A stretch of 64,000 bases of DNA from contig RDXN01000047.1 in NCBI GenBank assembly GCA_004292855.1, positions 1-64,000 on the forward strand, given 5' to 3'. Of the stretch, positions 17,426 to 26,033 are shown in pieces (position 1 is the first letter of the stretch; every line of letters starts with the position of its first letter). The notes under the pieces were generated by a model. It made no database searches and had not been told where the DNA came from. It saw only the letters and a program-made list of their open reading frames with translations. Position numbers and translations under genes: made by a program. Origin of the DNA: Cytophagales bacterium. Lineage in GTDB: Bacteria; Bacteroidota; Bacteroidia; Cytophagales; Spirosomataceae.

Positions 17426-18244
17426 TTATTGAGGAGATCGCTCTGCCAGCATCAGAAGGTTCCGGCAAAACAGGGTGACAGCTTTGGGTTGTTCCAGCGG
17501 GCTGACATGCCCGCCATCGACCCATTCGGTCTCGATGCCAACGGGGTCAGGAACGTAATCGGTGCGTCCTCTCAGAGCACGGGCAGGCATAGACAACCGG
17601 GCGGGCAACGCGGTGGCATCGTCGGCGTTCAGGATAACAGTCCGGTCGATTTGGCGAATATTCCGGTTACTCAGGCTACTCATCGGCCGAGCGAGGGCGT
17701 CGGTCAGGCCCGGATTATGCAGCAAACTATCTTGTCCAAACAGCGATTTAGCAGCTTGCTTCATGTAAAATTCACGAAATGGCAAAGCCATATGCTGTAG
17801 ACTAAACGTCAGTTTTTGTTGTACAGTTGCCTGCTTGAGAGGCATGTTACACAGTCCCACAGCCCTAAACCGGGTTGGTTCTTTAACGGCTGCCCGCAGA
17901 ATAGTCATACTTCCCCACGAATGGCCAACGGCCACTACCGCTGGCAGTTGGAGGTGCTTTAAAACCGTCAGCAACATATCGGCGCAATCGGCAAGGGTCC
18001 ATTGAGCGGGTATGCGGGTTCGGCTGTCTCCATGTAGGGGCATGTCGAGCGTCAGCACGGTGCGGTCGGTGATATTGGCAACTACTCCATCCCAGAGGTG
18101 ATGATCGAAATATACACCGTGCAGGAAAAGTATGGGTACACGCTCCGGCGACCCTTCCCGGCGGTACACGGCAATATTGCCCAGCCGGGTCGGAACACTG
18201 ACTAACTCAAACGCGGGTTTTGGCGAGGACGTCGATTTCATCAT
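17426..18244 (-). CDS. Alpha/beta hydrolase
   Basis: About 272 residues from the ATG that overlaps the preceding stop (TGATG). Alpha/beta hydrolase fold: the HG oxyanion motif LFLHGVYFDHHLWDG, nucleophile elbow GHSWGS, and a late Asp and His (RGRTDYVPD, DGGHVSPLEQP). Substrate unknown; the closest general class is small esterases and lactonases. It is the third gene of a Crp/Fnr regulator-SDR-hydrolase unit on the minus strand, which suggests a small inducible detoxification or redox function. Confidence 0.85.
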   Translation of the reverse strand: MMKSTSSPKPAFELVSVPTRLGNIAVYRREGSPERVPILFLHGVYFDHHLWDGVVANITDRTVLTLDMPLHGDSRTRIPAQWTLADCADMLLTVLKHLQLPAVVAVGHSWGSMTILRAAVKEPTRFRAVGLCNMPLKQATVQQKLTFSLQHMALPFREFYMKQAAKSLFGQDSLLHNPGLTDALARPMSSLSNRNIRQIDRTVILNADDATALPARLSMPARALRGRTDYVPDPVGIETEWVDGGHVSPLEQPKAVTLFCRNLLMLAERSPQ

Positions 18245-18894
18245 CAATTGCTGATTGAAGGAGCCTGTCGGGAGAACATGTCGGAAGCGATTTGATCCAC
18301 GATAAAGGTGGCAACGTCGGGGTTGGTAATCGACATGGTTAGCCCTTTGCCGTCCAAACTCGCCGTGACGCGGTTCTTGGCCTGTTTCTCGGTGATGTTG
18401 GGACACCGAACAATAGTCCAGTCGATGTGACTATCCATAATGATCGGCTCCATTCGGTTTTTATCGTCGATAATCACCTTGAGCCACTTCATAACATATG
18501 GTAGGATAAACCGGGTAAAGATCCGAGGTTGAAAAGCAATGCTGTTGCCTGCTCCGGCATTGCTCATGGCAATTAGTTTCCGCACACCGGCCTGTTCCAT
18601 TTCCCTCACAATGATACGGGTGGCGTCGGAGACGAACGTAGTCGGTTCACCATTTCCTTTACCGCCCACGCCCAGACATTGAATAACGACCTCCTGACCC
18701 CGTAGAACATTGGCTACATCGCTATGCTTAAGCACGTTACCCTCTACAATTGTCAGATTAGGATGATGCAGATTTACACCACTGCGTTTTCTCACCAGTG
18801 CTGTTACGTGATAACCCCGGGCAAGACTTTCGGCCAGAATGAGTTGCCCCGAAAAACCGGTCGCCCCAAAAATAAGTACGTTCATGGTTGACAT
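18244..18894 (-). CDS. NAD(P)-binding atypical SDR (NmrA-like)
   Basis: About 216 residues from MSTMNVLIFG; a start at 18885 is also possible. The Rossmann glycine motif GATGFSGQLI is at the N terminus, followed by the NADP-type basic loop VRKRS and later AMSNAGAGNS. This places it among NmrA-like or atypical short-chain reductases that bind NAD(P)H and often sense redox state or reduce quinones. It follows the Crp/Fnr gene by 59 bases and is coupled to the hydrolase by overlap. Confidence 0.85.
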   Translation of the reverse strand: MSTMNVLIFGATGFSGQLILAESLARGYHVTALVRKRSGVNLHHPNLTIVEGNVLKHSDVANVLRGQEVVIQCLGVGGKGNGEPTTFVSDATRIIVREMEQAGVRKLIAMSNAGAGNSIAFQPRIFTRFILPYVMKWLKVIIDDKNRMEPIIMDSHIDWTIVRCPNITEKQAKNRVTASLDGKGLTMSITNPDVATFIVDQIASDMFSRQAPSISN

Positions 18895-18953
18895 TTGTTT
18901 AGGGCAAAGTTGCCCGATGCAACCGGAGCGTACCTGACACAAATGTTACAAAA

Positions 18954-19544
18954 TCAGGGGCGGGTAAGTTTTTTGCGAATCCGGCTCAATGAAGGCCGTT
19001 CGATGCCCAGAAATGTAGCCAACGACGACAGCGATACCCGATTGAACAGGTCGTTGTGGTCGGCCACAAAATTAGTGTAGCGTTTTTCGGCAGAGTCGAA
19101 TAGCAGAGCTTCGATGCGCCGTTGCTGCATTTTCAGGATTTCCTCTACCACCAGTCGCCCGTAGCGTTCGAGCGAAGGATAGGCTTCGTATGCCGCTTGG
19201 ACGTGCGCGTAGGGGATGTTGACCATAACACACGGCTCAATACACTGAAAATAATAGCGGCTTGGCTGGTTGGAGATCTGGGCCGTGTAGTGCGTGGCGA
19301 ACTGATTTTCTCCAATAAAATTAACAGTGATTTCTTTACCACTCTGATCAATATAATACGCTCGCAACAGGCCCGAAAACACAAAGCCGATGTGTGTCTG
19401 CCGAGCATTGGCATGGGAATAGAAATGCCGGGCATTAAGCCGGGTGATGGTTAGGGCGGGTGCTAAAAAAAGTAGCGCATCGTCGTCGACATCTGGACAA
19501 AGCGTCTTGATTGACTCCAGATAATGAGAAATGGCCTCTTCCAT
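18954..19544 (-). CDS. Crp/Fnr-family transcription regulator
   Basis: A 196-residue regulator with an N-terminal cyclic-nucleotide-binding-type jelly roll (about residues 20-130, including FVFSGLLRAYYIDQSGKE) and a C-terminal helix-turn-helix (NRVSLSSLATFLGIERPSLSRIRKKL). No cysteine cluster for an Fnr-type iron-sulphur centre is evident. It heads the SDR and hydrolase genes and probably controls them. Ligand unknown. Confidence 0.88.
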   Translation of the reverse strand: MEEAISHYLESIKTLCPDVDDDALLFLAPALTITRLNARHFYSHANARQTHIGFVFSGLLRAYYIDQSGKEITVNFIGENQFATHYTAQISNQPSRYYFQCIEPCVMVNIPYAHVQAAYEAYPSLERYGRLVVEEILKMQQRRIEALLFDSAEKRYTNFVADHNDLFNRVSLSSLATFLGIERPSLSRIRKKLTRP

Positions 19545-19555
19545 AGCCCTATAAG

Positions 19556-21253
19556 TTATCGCCCCACCCGGACGGTCTCCACCACCGCCGGATTCACCAA
19601 CACCACCACTTCTTTGCTCTCATTGTGCAACCGGTCGAAGGCCGTAACCACGTAGGTGTAGCGTTTAGCGGGGTCGGCGGTTTTGTCGATGTAGCGGGTA
19701 CTGTCCTCACCCTGAGCAATTGACAGAATATACTGCGGATTGTCTGTGCGGAACTGCCGTTGTCGACCATCGAAACGGTAAATTACGTAATAACGGGCGC
19801 GATCGCCGTCGGATGCCGGGGCCGGGGCCTGCCAGAACAGCTCGACACCGCTGGGTGTGGCCGTAGCCTTCAGATCGCGCGGCATGTTAGGCAACACATT
19901 GTCTTTCCACGGCATGGGGGGCACCAGGGCGGGTAACCTGTACAAGTCGTTTTGCAACGAATCGCGAACGCCGAGCGGATTGTTTTGAAGCGATTTCGCG
20001 CTGAAATAGACTCCTCCCAACGTCGGTTTCATACTCCGGGCGTATCGAACTTGCCGGGGCATCTGCGTAGGGTCGTTCCATGAGGGTTCGCGGGTGCCGC
20101 CTTTGCCTACCCGGTAAGCCCCATAACCAATGTACAAATGCCGCTCACCGCTATTGCGCGTCCACCATTCGACAATCGTGCGGTAGGGCGCACGGGGGTG
20201 GTCGTGTGGAAAGTAGATTTGGGGTACGATATAGTCAATCCACCCTTCTCGTACCCACTTGCGGCTGTCGGCAGAGTGGTTAAAGTACGATTGTCCGCCC
20301 GTTGTGGCGGTACCTTCGGGGTCGGTTGTTTGGTTTTTCCAAATGCCGAACGGACTGAGGCCAAATTTCACCCAGGGCTTCACGGTTTTTATAGAGTCGC
20401 GCAGTTCAAGAACCAGCTTGTCGATGTTCGAGCGTCGCCAGTCGTCTTTGTTCATACCGTTGTAGTTGGCCCGGTAGGTCTCGTCGTCCTGAAACACCTG
20501 ACCGGGGCCGAGGTGGGGATAAAAATAATCGTCGAAATGAATAGCGTCAACATCGTAGTTCCGCACGATATTGGCCACCAGTGAGGCCACGTATGTCCGC
20601 ACGACAGGCAGGCCAAGGTTGAATAATTTACGCTCCCCATACGGCAAAAACCACTCCGGTTTGCGAACCGTAATATGGTCGGGAGTAATACTCGATTTTT
20701 TGCTGAATGTGCCCCTGTCCAGGTTCAACCACGCATGAAATTCCATGCCCCGATTGTGGGCCTCGGTAATCATGAACTCCATCGGGTCGTAAAACGGCGA
20801 GGGAGCAACCCCCTGTTGTCCAGTCAAAAACTCCGACCACGGCTCCATACTTTTAGCATAAAGCGCATCGGCAGCGGTTCGTACCTGCACCACCATCGCG
20901 TTGAAGCCTGCCTGCTTTTGTTGGTCGATCATCGCCCGAAACTCGGCTTGTTGCACATCGGCAGTTAAACTCTTTTTGGTAGGCCAATCGATATTATCGA
21001 CCGTAGCGATCCACACAGCTCGAAACTCCCTCTTAGGCGAGGTAACAATGCTCTGATCGAGCGGCTCAAAGGCCACTGTATCAACGGGTTTAGGTTTTGT
21101 AACCACGCGAGGGGCGGGCTTTGGCGGGGCCGGCTTCGGGGCCGACGAGGGCATAGTCCGAGTGGTGGCAACGGGGCGTTCTGGGCGACAACTCACCCAC
21201 AAACAAAGAATTACCAGGAAGCAGAAATAGAGAATGGGCCGGGGCATTGACAC
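19556..21253 (-). CDS. GHL10-family glycoside hydrolase-like lipoprotein
   Basis: A 565-residue exported protein with a lipobox-like LWVSC near residue 22 and a Pro-rich linker. The catalytic-type domain (about 75-400) is glycosyl hydrolase-like 10 (DUF187/PF02638), with FRAVWIATVDNIDWPT, DAIHFDDYFYP and WVREGWIDYIVPQIYF. A fibronectin-III-like module follows (about 455-555). The family is thought to act on peptidoglycan or glycan substrates at the cell surface. It precedes the Crp/Fnr gene on the same strand by 11 bases without clear functional link. Confidence 0.87.
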   Translation of the reverse strand: MSMPRPILYFCFLVILCLWVSCRPERPVATTRTMPSSAPKPAPPKPAPRVVTKPKPVDTVAFEPLDQSIVTSPKREFRAVWIATVDNIDWPTKKSLTADVQQAEFRAMIDQQKQAGFNAMVVQVRTAADALYAKSMEPWSEFLTGQQGVAPSPFYDPMEFMITEAHNRGMEFHAWLNLDRGTFSKKSSITPDHITVRKPEWFLPYGERKLFNLGLPVVRTYVASLVANIVRNYDVDAIHFDDYFYPHLGPGQVFQDDETYRANYNGMNKDDWRRSNIDKLVLELRDSIKTVKPWVKFGLSPFGIWKNQTTDPEGTATTGGQSYFNHSADSRKWVREGWIDYIVPQIYFPHDHPRAPYRTIVEWWTRNSGERHLYIGYGAYRVGKGGTREPSWNDPTQMPRQVRYARSMKPTLGGVYFSAKSLQNNPLGVRDSLQNDLYRLPALVPPMPWKDNVLPNMPRDLKATATPSGVELFWQAPAPASDGDRARYYVIYRFDGRQRQFRTDNPQYILSIAQGEDSTRYIDKTADPAKRYTYVVTAFDRLHNESKEVVVLVNPAVVETVRVGR

Positions 21254-21294
21254 AGAATATTTACAACAAAAGTAGCATATTTTGTGCCAGAGGA

Positions 21295-21447
21295 CTACGC
21301 CGAAGTTCGTTTACCTTCGCTTCGGCAACGGTCGCTGCAATACACGACGTTATCCCAGTCGCGCTCCCATTTCTTTCGCCACGCAAAGGGTCGCCCACAA
21401 ACGGGGCATGTTTTGGTCGGCAGGTCCGACTTTTTTCGCATGCGCAT
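21295..21447 (-). CDS. DUF2256 zinc-ribbon-like small protein
   Basis: A 50-residue basic protein beginning [20 protein letters not shown]. Four cysteines at 14, 17, 37 and 41 ([16 protein letters not shown]) with the central [11 protein letters not shown] match the DUF2256 family, a probable treble-clef zinc protein. In many genomes such genes lie near cryptochrome/photolyase genes and a DUF2805 (TIGR03643) gene. Here the DUF2805 gene is the divergent neighbour, with a word-repeat spacer between. Function unknown. Confidence 0.85.
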   Translation of the reverse strand: MRMRKKSDLPTKTCPVCGRPFAWRKKWERDWDNVVYCSDRCRSEGKRTSA

Positions 21448-21569
21448 ACATTGAGTGATTGAGTGATGTAATACCTTTCTGAAAACTATATACTGACCTC
21501 TTGGTTAATTTATAAGCAGAAAGCTGCCCTCTGGTTATTCACTCAATCACACAATCACTCATTCACTCA
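21448..21569. repeat. Imperfect word-repeat inverted repeat between divergent genes
   Basis: GAGTGATTGAGTGATG-type words at 21451-21470 are mirrored by CACTCAATCAC...CATTCACTCAATG at 21537-21571. The right arm runs into the DUF2805 ATG and the left arm starts 3 bases outside the DUF2256 ATG. The central 65 bases are not symmetrical and may hold both promoters. Confidence 0.75.
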
Positions 21570-21842
21570 ATGCTTTCCCCCGACGATATCGACCGGATTA
21601 TTGAAATGGCCTGGGAAGACCGGACGCCATTCGACGCCATCACAGCTCAATTTGGTTTGTCTGAACAGGAAGTTATTGAGCTAATGCGCCGGGAAATGAA
21701 ACCGTCGTCGTGGCGTATGTGGCGCGCGCGTGTACAGGGACGAGCCACTAAACATGCAGCCCGCTCAGGGGTTGACGATCATGCGTTTAAGGCTAACCGT
21801 CAGCGGCAGATCAGCCATAATGGAATTACCAAACGTCGATAG
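21570..21842 (+). CDS. DUF2805 / TIGR03643 family protein
   Basis: A 90-residue protein beginning MLSPDDIDRIIEMAWEDRTP, with a helix-turn-helix-like first half (FDAITAQFGLSEQEVIELMRRE) and a basic tail (KPSSWRMWRARVQGR). This matches the TIGR03643/DUF2805 family, which often accompanies DUF2256 and photolyase-related genes. Role unknown, possibly nucleic-acid binding. Its ATG is the last element of the right hairpin arm. Confidence 0.85.
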   Translation: MLSPDDIDRIIEMAWEDRTPFDAITAQFGLSEQEVIELMRREMKPSSWRMWRARVQGRATKHAARSGVDDHAFKANRQRQISHNGITKRR

Positions 21843-21965
21843 GTTACGTTTGGTAAATGGGGTTTTAGCTGTAATTTTGTGCTGTAAAAACCGGATTTGG
21901 CTGTAGTTTCTTCTACTTTTTTGTAAGATTTCCGTATGTTTTTAGAATAATTTATGGAAACACTG

Positions 21966-21973
21966 TAGCTTTG
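21966..21973 (+). promoter_or_regulatory. Minus-7 promoter element for the Lrp gene
   Basis: TAGCTTTG matches TAnnTTTG and lies 38 bases before the ATG at 22012. The region at the expected minus-33 position is T-rich but not an exact TTTG. Confidence 0.6.
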
Positions 21974-22011
21974 CCCCGTTCTGAACGACCAATACTTACC
22001 GTTTTAGCATA

Positions 22012-22488
22012 ATGAACATGTCGAGTTCGAAACTAGATCAGATCGACCGCAAAGTCTTAGATATTCTTCAAGATAACGCCAAGATTACCAATGCCCAACT
22101 CTCGAAAGAGATCGGGTTATCTCCCGCACCAACCCTCGAACGCGTAAAGAAGTTAGAGACGTCGGGCATTATTCAGAGTTATCATGCCAAGTTAGATCGG
22201 GAGCGGGTTGGTCTGGGCGTTACAACGTTCGTCATGGTCACGCTGGTCGGTCACAAGAAGCAGGTGACCGACTCGTTTGTACTGAAGGTGAACACAATTC
22301 CCGAAATCATCGAGTGCCACCACATTACGGGCGACGGTGATTTTCTGCTCAAAGTGATCTCGAAAGACATTAACTCGTATCAGAAACTGATGCTTGAGGT
22401 TATCAACGAAATCGAAGAGGTCGCCAACACCAAAACAATGGTGATCTTGAGTACCTTCAAAGAAAGCAAGGCACTGCCGATACCATAA
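22012..22488 (+). CDS. Lrp/AsnC-family transcription regulator
   Basis: A 158-residue regulator with an N-terminal winged helix (LDQIDRKVLDILQDNAKITNAQLSKEIGLSPAPTLERVKKLE) and a C-terminal RAM ligand-binding domain (about 75-150, including HHITGDGDFLLKV). This architecture senses amino acids or related metabolites and wraps DNA as an oligomer. Target genes are not evident from context; the next gene is an ABC-F ATPase beyond a very strong hairpin. Confidence 0.93.
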   Translation: MNMSSSKLDQIDRKVLDILQDNAKITNAQLSKEIGLSPAPTLERVKKLETSGIIQSYHAKLDRERVGLGVTTFVMVTLVGHKKQVTDSFVLKVNTIPEIIECHHITGDGDFLLKVISKDINSYQKLMLEVINEIEEVANTKTMVILSTFKESKALPIP

Positions 22489-22497
22489 AAAGGGAAT

Positions 22498-22604
22498 AAG
22501 GAGCGGTCCGACGATTCGGAAAGGGACGAAGGGGAGAGAAGGGAAAAGCTATTGGCTATCCTTTTCTCCCCTTCGTCCCTTTCCGAATCGTCGGACCGCT
22601 CCTT
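22498..22604. repeat. 45-bp inverted repeat between lrp-type and ABC-F genes
   Basis: Arms 22498-22542 and 22560-22604 pair with one mismatch in 45 bases around a 17-base loop. They contain GAGCGGTCCGACGATTCGG and purine-rich AGGGACGAAGGGGAG words. A partial copy of the GAGCGGTCCGACG word recurs at the end of the DedA gene near 25290. Confidence 0.92.
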
Positions 22605-22626
22605 ACTCCCTTTCCTCCCTTCTCCT

Positions 22627-22634
22627 TAACTTTG
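22627..22634 (+). promoter_or_regulatory. Minus-7 element immediately before the ABC-F gene
   Basis: TAACTTTG matches TAnnTTTG and ends 3 bases before the ATG at 22638, so a transcript from it would be essentially leaderless. The upstream half of the promoter would sit at the edge of the 45-bp inverted repeat. Confidence 0.5.
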
Positions 22635-22637
22635 TGT

Positions 22638-24542
22638 ATGAATTACCTCTCAGCGGAGAACTTAACCAAGACATACGGCGACCGGACGCTGTTCCGAAAC
22701 GTCAATTTCGGTATTAATCGGGGCGACAAGATCGCCATCGTCGGGGCTAACGGCTCCGGCAAAACCTCGTTGCTGTCGATTCTGGCGGGAGCTGTCCCCC
22801 CCGACGAGGGTCTGGTGAGCGTGCGCAAAGACATCAGTGTAGGCTACCTCGATCAGCAACCCGACCTCAATGAAGCCTTAACTGTGATGGAAGAGGTGCT
22901 GTCGGGGGAGAGTGCGCAACTCGAAGCTGTGCGGAACTACGAAAAAGCCCTGGTGTCGGAAGATCACGCGGCTTTGGAGCGGGCAATGGCCCAAATGGAG
23001 AAGCTCGAAGCCTGGGACTACGAGTCGCAACTGCGGCAGATGCTAGGCGAGTTGGGTATTCACGATGTCGATCAGTCGGTGAGTACGTTGTCGGGGGGGC
23101 AACGGAAGCGGGTGGCCCTGGCGCGGGTGCTCATTCAGAATCCCGACCTCATTATTCTCGACGAACCAACCAACCACCTCGATCTGGAGGCTATCGAGTA
23201 CCTCGAAAACTACCTCAATACGAACAATGGCACCCTGCTGATGGTCTCGCACGACCGGTATTTTCTGGATTCGGTATGCAATCAGATCGTTGAACTCGAC
23301 GGGGGGCAACTCTTCGGCTACAAGGGCAATTACGCGTACTTTCTGGAGAAAAAAGCCGAACGGCAGGAGATGCAGGCCTCCGAGTTGGAAAAAGATCGTA
23401 ACACGTTCCGGCGCGAGTTGGAGTGGATGCGTCGACAGCCTAAAGCGCGGGGCACTAAAGCCAAATATCGCGAGGATGCCTTTGGCGAATTGCAGGAAAA
23501 AATCAGCGGCAAAGGTAAAGCCGACGGGCTGGAACTGAACCTCCGCACAGCCCGACTGGGCAGCAAGATTCTGGAAGTCGAAAACCTCAGCAAACGTTAT
23601 GACGATAAGGTATTGCTCGACCATTTTACCTATACCTTCAAGAGGTTTGACCGGGCGGGGCTGATTGGCAAGAATGGTATGGGCAAAACCACCCTGCTCG
23701 AAATGATCACGGGCGAAACCCGCCCCGATTCGGGCAAGATCACGACGGGCGGGACGGTCCGGTTTGGGTATTACAAACAGTCCGAAATCAGCATCCCCGA
23801 AAATCAGCGCGTGATCGACGTGGTGCAGGAGGTGGCCGAGGTGATGAAACTGGCATCGGGTGAGACCGTTACGGCGAGTCAGTTGCTCCACCATTTTCTG
23901 TTCGACCGACAAAAGCAGTACGACTACGTGGCCAAGTTGAGCGGGGGCGAAAAACGACGCCTGCAACTGCTGCTCGTGCTGGTGCAAAATCCCAACTTCC
24001 TGATCCTCGACGAACCCACCAACGACCTCGACATCACGACCCTCAACGTGTTGGAAGAGTTCCTGCTGAACTTCCCCGGCTGCGTGCTGATCGTGACCCA
24101 CGACCGCTACTTTATGGATCGGCTTGTCGATCACGTATTTGTGATGGAAGGCGAGGGACAGGTTCGCGATTACCCCGGCAATTACACCGATTACCGCGAA
24201 TGGCGCGATAAGCAGCCGAAGAAACAAGCTACCACCCAACCCGGCAAAAAAACCACCCCTGTAAACGGGGGGGCGGTTACAAACCAAAACGGGTCGGCAG
24301 GAGTTACCCCATTAAAAGCCGGTGATACGAAGAAGAAGCTTTCGTACAAAGAACAACGCGAGTATGAATCGCTCGAAGGCGAAATTGAAGCGTTGGAACA
24401 ACGTAAAACCGAGGTAACTGAGTTGCTCAATGGCGGGGGGCATCACGAGCAATTAACGGCCTGGGCGAACGAAATTGGTTCGCTCGACGCGCAAATCTCG
24501 GCCAAATCGGACCGCTGGCTTGAGCTGGCAGAACACATATAA
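22638..24542 (+). CDS. ABC-F family ATPase (Uup-like)
   Basis: A 634-residue soluble protein with two ATPase domains and no membrane segments. Walker A motifs are GANGSGKT (36-43) and GKNGMGKT, signatures are LSGGQRKR and LSGGEKRR, and Walker B regions are DEPTNHLD and DEPTNDLD. A linker of ABC-F type lies between the domains, and the C-terminal 100 residues form a charged coiled coil as in Uup. ABC-F proteins act on the ribosome or in DNA-related processes. Starting two codons earlier at TTG is possible but ATG is preferred. Confidence 0.92.
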   Translation: MNYLSAENLTKTYGDRTLFRNVNFGINRGDKIAIVGANGSGKTSLLSILAGAVPPDEGLVSVRKDISVGYLDQQPDLNEALTVMEEVLSGESAQLEAVRNYEKALVSEDHAALERAMAQMEKLEAWDYESQLRQMLGELGIHDVDQSVSTLSGGQRKRVALARVLIQNPDLIILDEPTNHLDLEAIEYLENYLNTNNGTLLMVSHDRYFLDSVCNQIVELDGGQLFGYKGNYAYFLEKKAERQEMQASELEKDRNTFRRELEWMRRQPKARGTKAKYREDAFGELQEKISGKGKADGLELNLRTARLGSKILEVENLSKRYDDKVLLDHFTYTFKRFDRAGLIGKNGMGKTTLLEMITGETRPDSGKITTGGTVRFGYYKQSEISIPENQRVIDVVQEVAEVMKLASGETVTASQLLHHFLFDRQKQYDYVAKLSGGEKRRLQLLLVLVQNPNFLILDEPTNDLDITTLNVLEEFLLNFPGCVLIVTHDRYFMDRLVDHVFVMEGEGQVRDYPGNYTDYREWRDKQPKKQATTQPGKKTTPVNGGAVTNQNGSAGVTPLKAGDTKKKLSYKEQREYESLEGEIEALEQRKTEVTELLNGGGHHEQLTAWANEIGSLDAQISAKSDRWLELAEHI

Positions 24543-24642
24543 TTAGTGATTGAGCGAATGAGCGAATGAGTGAATTTATTAGAGGATGATCTTCTGCTTA
24601 CAACATTCACTCATTCGCTCATTCGCAATTCACTCATTAAAG
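24543..24642. repeat. Spacer-filling word-repeat hairpin between ABC-F and DedA genes
   Basis: Perfect 22-base arms at 24554-24575 and 24605-24626 are composed of GCGAATGAGCGAATGAGTGAAT and its complement in overlapping words. With weaker outer pairing the element spans the whole gap from the ABC-F stop to the DedA ATG. Confidence 0.88.
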
Positions 24643-25314
24643 ATGGACACCATACTCGAATTTTTCCGCTACCTGCTCAACTCCGAGGAAATCATCCGCA
24701 CGGGTGGACTCGTGCTGATTACACTCATCATTCTGATCGAAAACGGTGTGATCTTCGGGTTTTTCCTACCCGGCGACTATCTGCTGTTTTTATCGGGAGT
24801 GTTTGCGGGAACCAAGTTGCTCAATGTGGAACCTACGCTGCTCATGGGCTGCATTTTTGGTGCTGCCGTTGTTGGGTCATTAATTGGCTATGGAACCGGG
24901 CATTTCTTCGGAACACGCATCCAAAACCGCCCCGACAGCCTGTTTTTCAAGAAGAAACACATCGAGACCACCCGGCAGTACTTTGCCAAGTACGGCAGCC
25001 GGACGCTCGTCATTGCCCGTTTTTTGCCCGTCGTGCGGACGTTTGCGCCCCTGTTAGCGGGCATCATCCACATGAATTTCCGCTACTTTATGCTCTACAA
25101 CATCGTGGGCGGAGCTATTTGGGTGGTTACCCTCGTGGGGGGAGGCTATTATTTCGGCGAGCGGTTCCCCTGGATCATTAACTACGTCCACTGGATTATC
25201 CTGTTCTTCCTCGGCGTCACCACAGTTACCGTCATTCGGGGGTACTTGAACGCGCGGAAAGAAATAGGTGAGAATGTAGAAGTGAGGAGTGAGCGGTCCG
25301 ACGTGTCGGAGTGA
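24643..25314 (+). CDS. DedA-family membrane protein
   Basis: About 223 residues from the ATG after the hairpin; an upstream in-frame start would translate the repeat. DedA features are clear: GFFLPGDYLLFLSGVFAG, the KYGSRTLVIARFLPVVRTFAP core with the conserved arginines, and a following re-entrant NIVGGAIWVV. Members move undecaprenyl phosphate or other lipids across the inner membrane. The last dozen residues (NVEVRSERSDVSE) are encoded by GAGTGAGCGGTCCGACGTGT-type repeat words, so the tail has probably been remodelled by repeat sequence. Confidence 0.92.
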   Translation: MDTILEFFRYLLNSEEIIRTGGLVLITLIILIENGVIFGFFLPGDYLLFLSGVFAGTKLLNVEPTLLMGCIFGAAVVGSLIGYGTGHFFGTRIQNRPDSLFFKKKHIETTRQYFAKYGSRTLVIARFLPVVRTFAPLLAGIIHMNFRYFMLYNIVGGAIWVVTLVGGGYYFGERFPWIINYVHWIILFFLGVTTVTVIRGYLNARKEIGENVEVRSERSDVSE

Positions 25315-25365
25315 GGAGGTGATTTATAAGTAAATGGCAGTACCCGTCTGACAAGCCAATAAAAA

Positions 25366-26016
25366 ATGGATAAGAATAAATCGCCTTTCGCGACTGATAT
25401 AAGCCTGCTGGCTGAAACGTTCGGTATTCTCCCTGTTGAGGATAGTCCCGAACTAACTACATGGCTTCAGACGAACGAAACACTCCGCGCCGATGAACAG
25501 CAACTTCTTGATAAATTATACACCCGCTCAAAGAATCTGATCAATTATTGGAATGAGGAAGAGCTTAAAATGCGTTTCATTAGCCATCTGTTATTGATTG
25601 CCGACATTGAGGTTGATCACCGAATTGCCCTTTTTTACGAACGTCCGTTCTCCGCCAAAATAGACGATCATACCCTGCGCGTTGTTGCCGACTGTCTAAT
25701 TGCTACCCCTGCAACATTCGCACGTCCAAAGCATCCTTATTTTTTCATGCAGGAATACAAGAGGAGCAAGGGTGATTATAAAGACCCAGAGGCTCAGATG
25801 CTCATGGCTATGATGATCGCGCAAGAATTAAACCAAGACGGGCACCCACTTTACGGAAGCTATGTGTATGGTAGTCGTTGGCGTTTTTGCACGTTGCTTG
25901 ATCGCAACTATTGCCAAAGCCCGGAGTATGATGCCGATAAATACGATGACTTACTCCAAATTGTATTTGTACTACGTAGATTGAAAGAGCTTATTCTGGC
26001 TCGTGCAGTCCACTAG
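25366..26016 (+). CDS. Unknown protein, PD-(D/E)XK-like, paralogue of 48160-48834
   Basis: A 216-residue soluble protein I cannot assign to a named family. It is clearly homologous to the protein at 48160-48834: shared WNEEELKM, the acidic strand VADCLIA, YFFMQEYKRSKGD, DPEAQMLMAMM, HPLYGS and DDLLQI...LRRLKELI, with about half of positions identical over the last 150 residues. The order Asp (VADC), then Glu-x-Lys (QEYK), then a helix with Gln fits a PD-(D/E)XK nuclease core, but this is an inference from pattern. It stands alone between DedA and a convergent carbonic anhydrase gene. Confidence 0.7.
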   Translation: MDKNKSPFATDISLLAETFGILPVEDSPELTTWLQTNETLRADEQQLLDKLYTRSKNLINYWNEEELKMRFISHLLLIADIEVDHRIALFYERPFSAKIDDHTLRVVADCLIATPATFARPKHPYFFMQEYKRSKGDYKDPEAQMLMAMMIAQELNQDGHPLYGSYVYGSRWRFCTLLDRNYCQSPEYDADKYDDLLQIVFVLRRLKELILARAVH

Positions 26017-26033
26017 ATACCCACCACTCGGTA

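Noticed and set aside
23043-24287. 414-codon antisense frame opposite the ABC-F gene
   Set aside because: Shadow of the ABC-F reading frame with no motif of its own.
9848-24642. Word-repeat arms as a CRISPR array
   Set aside because: Repeats are palindromic and adjacent, with no regular unique spacers and no cas genes in the window.
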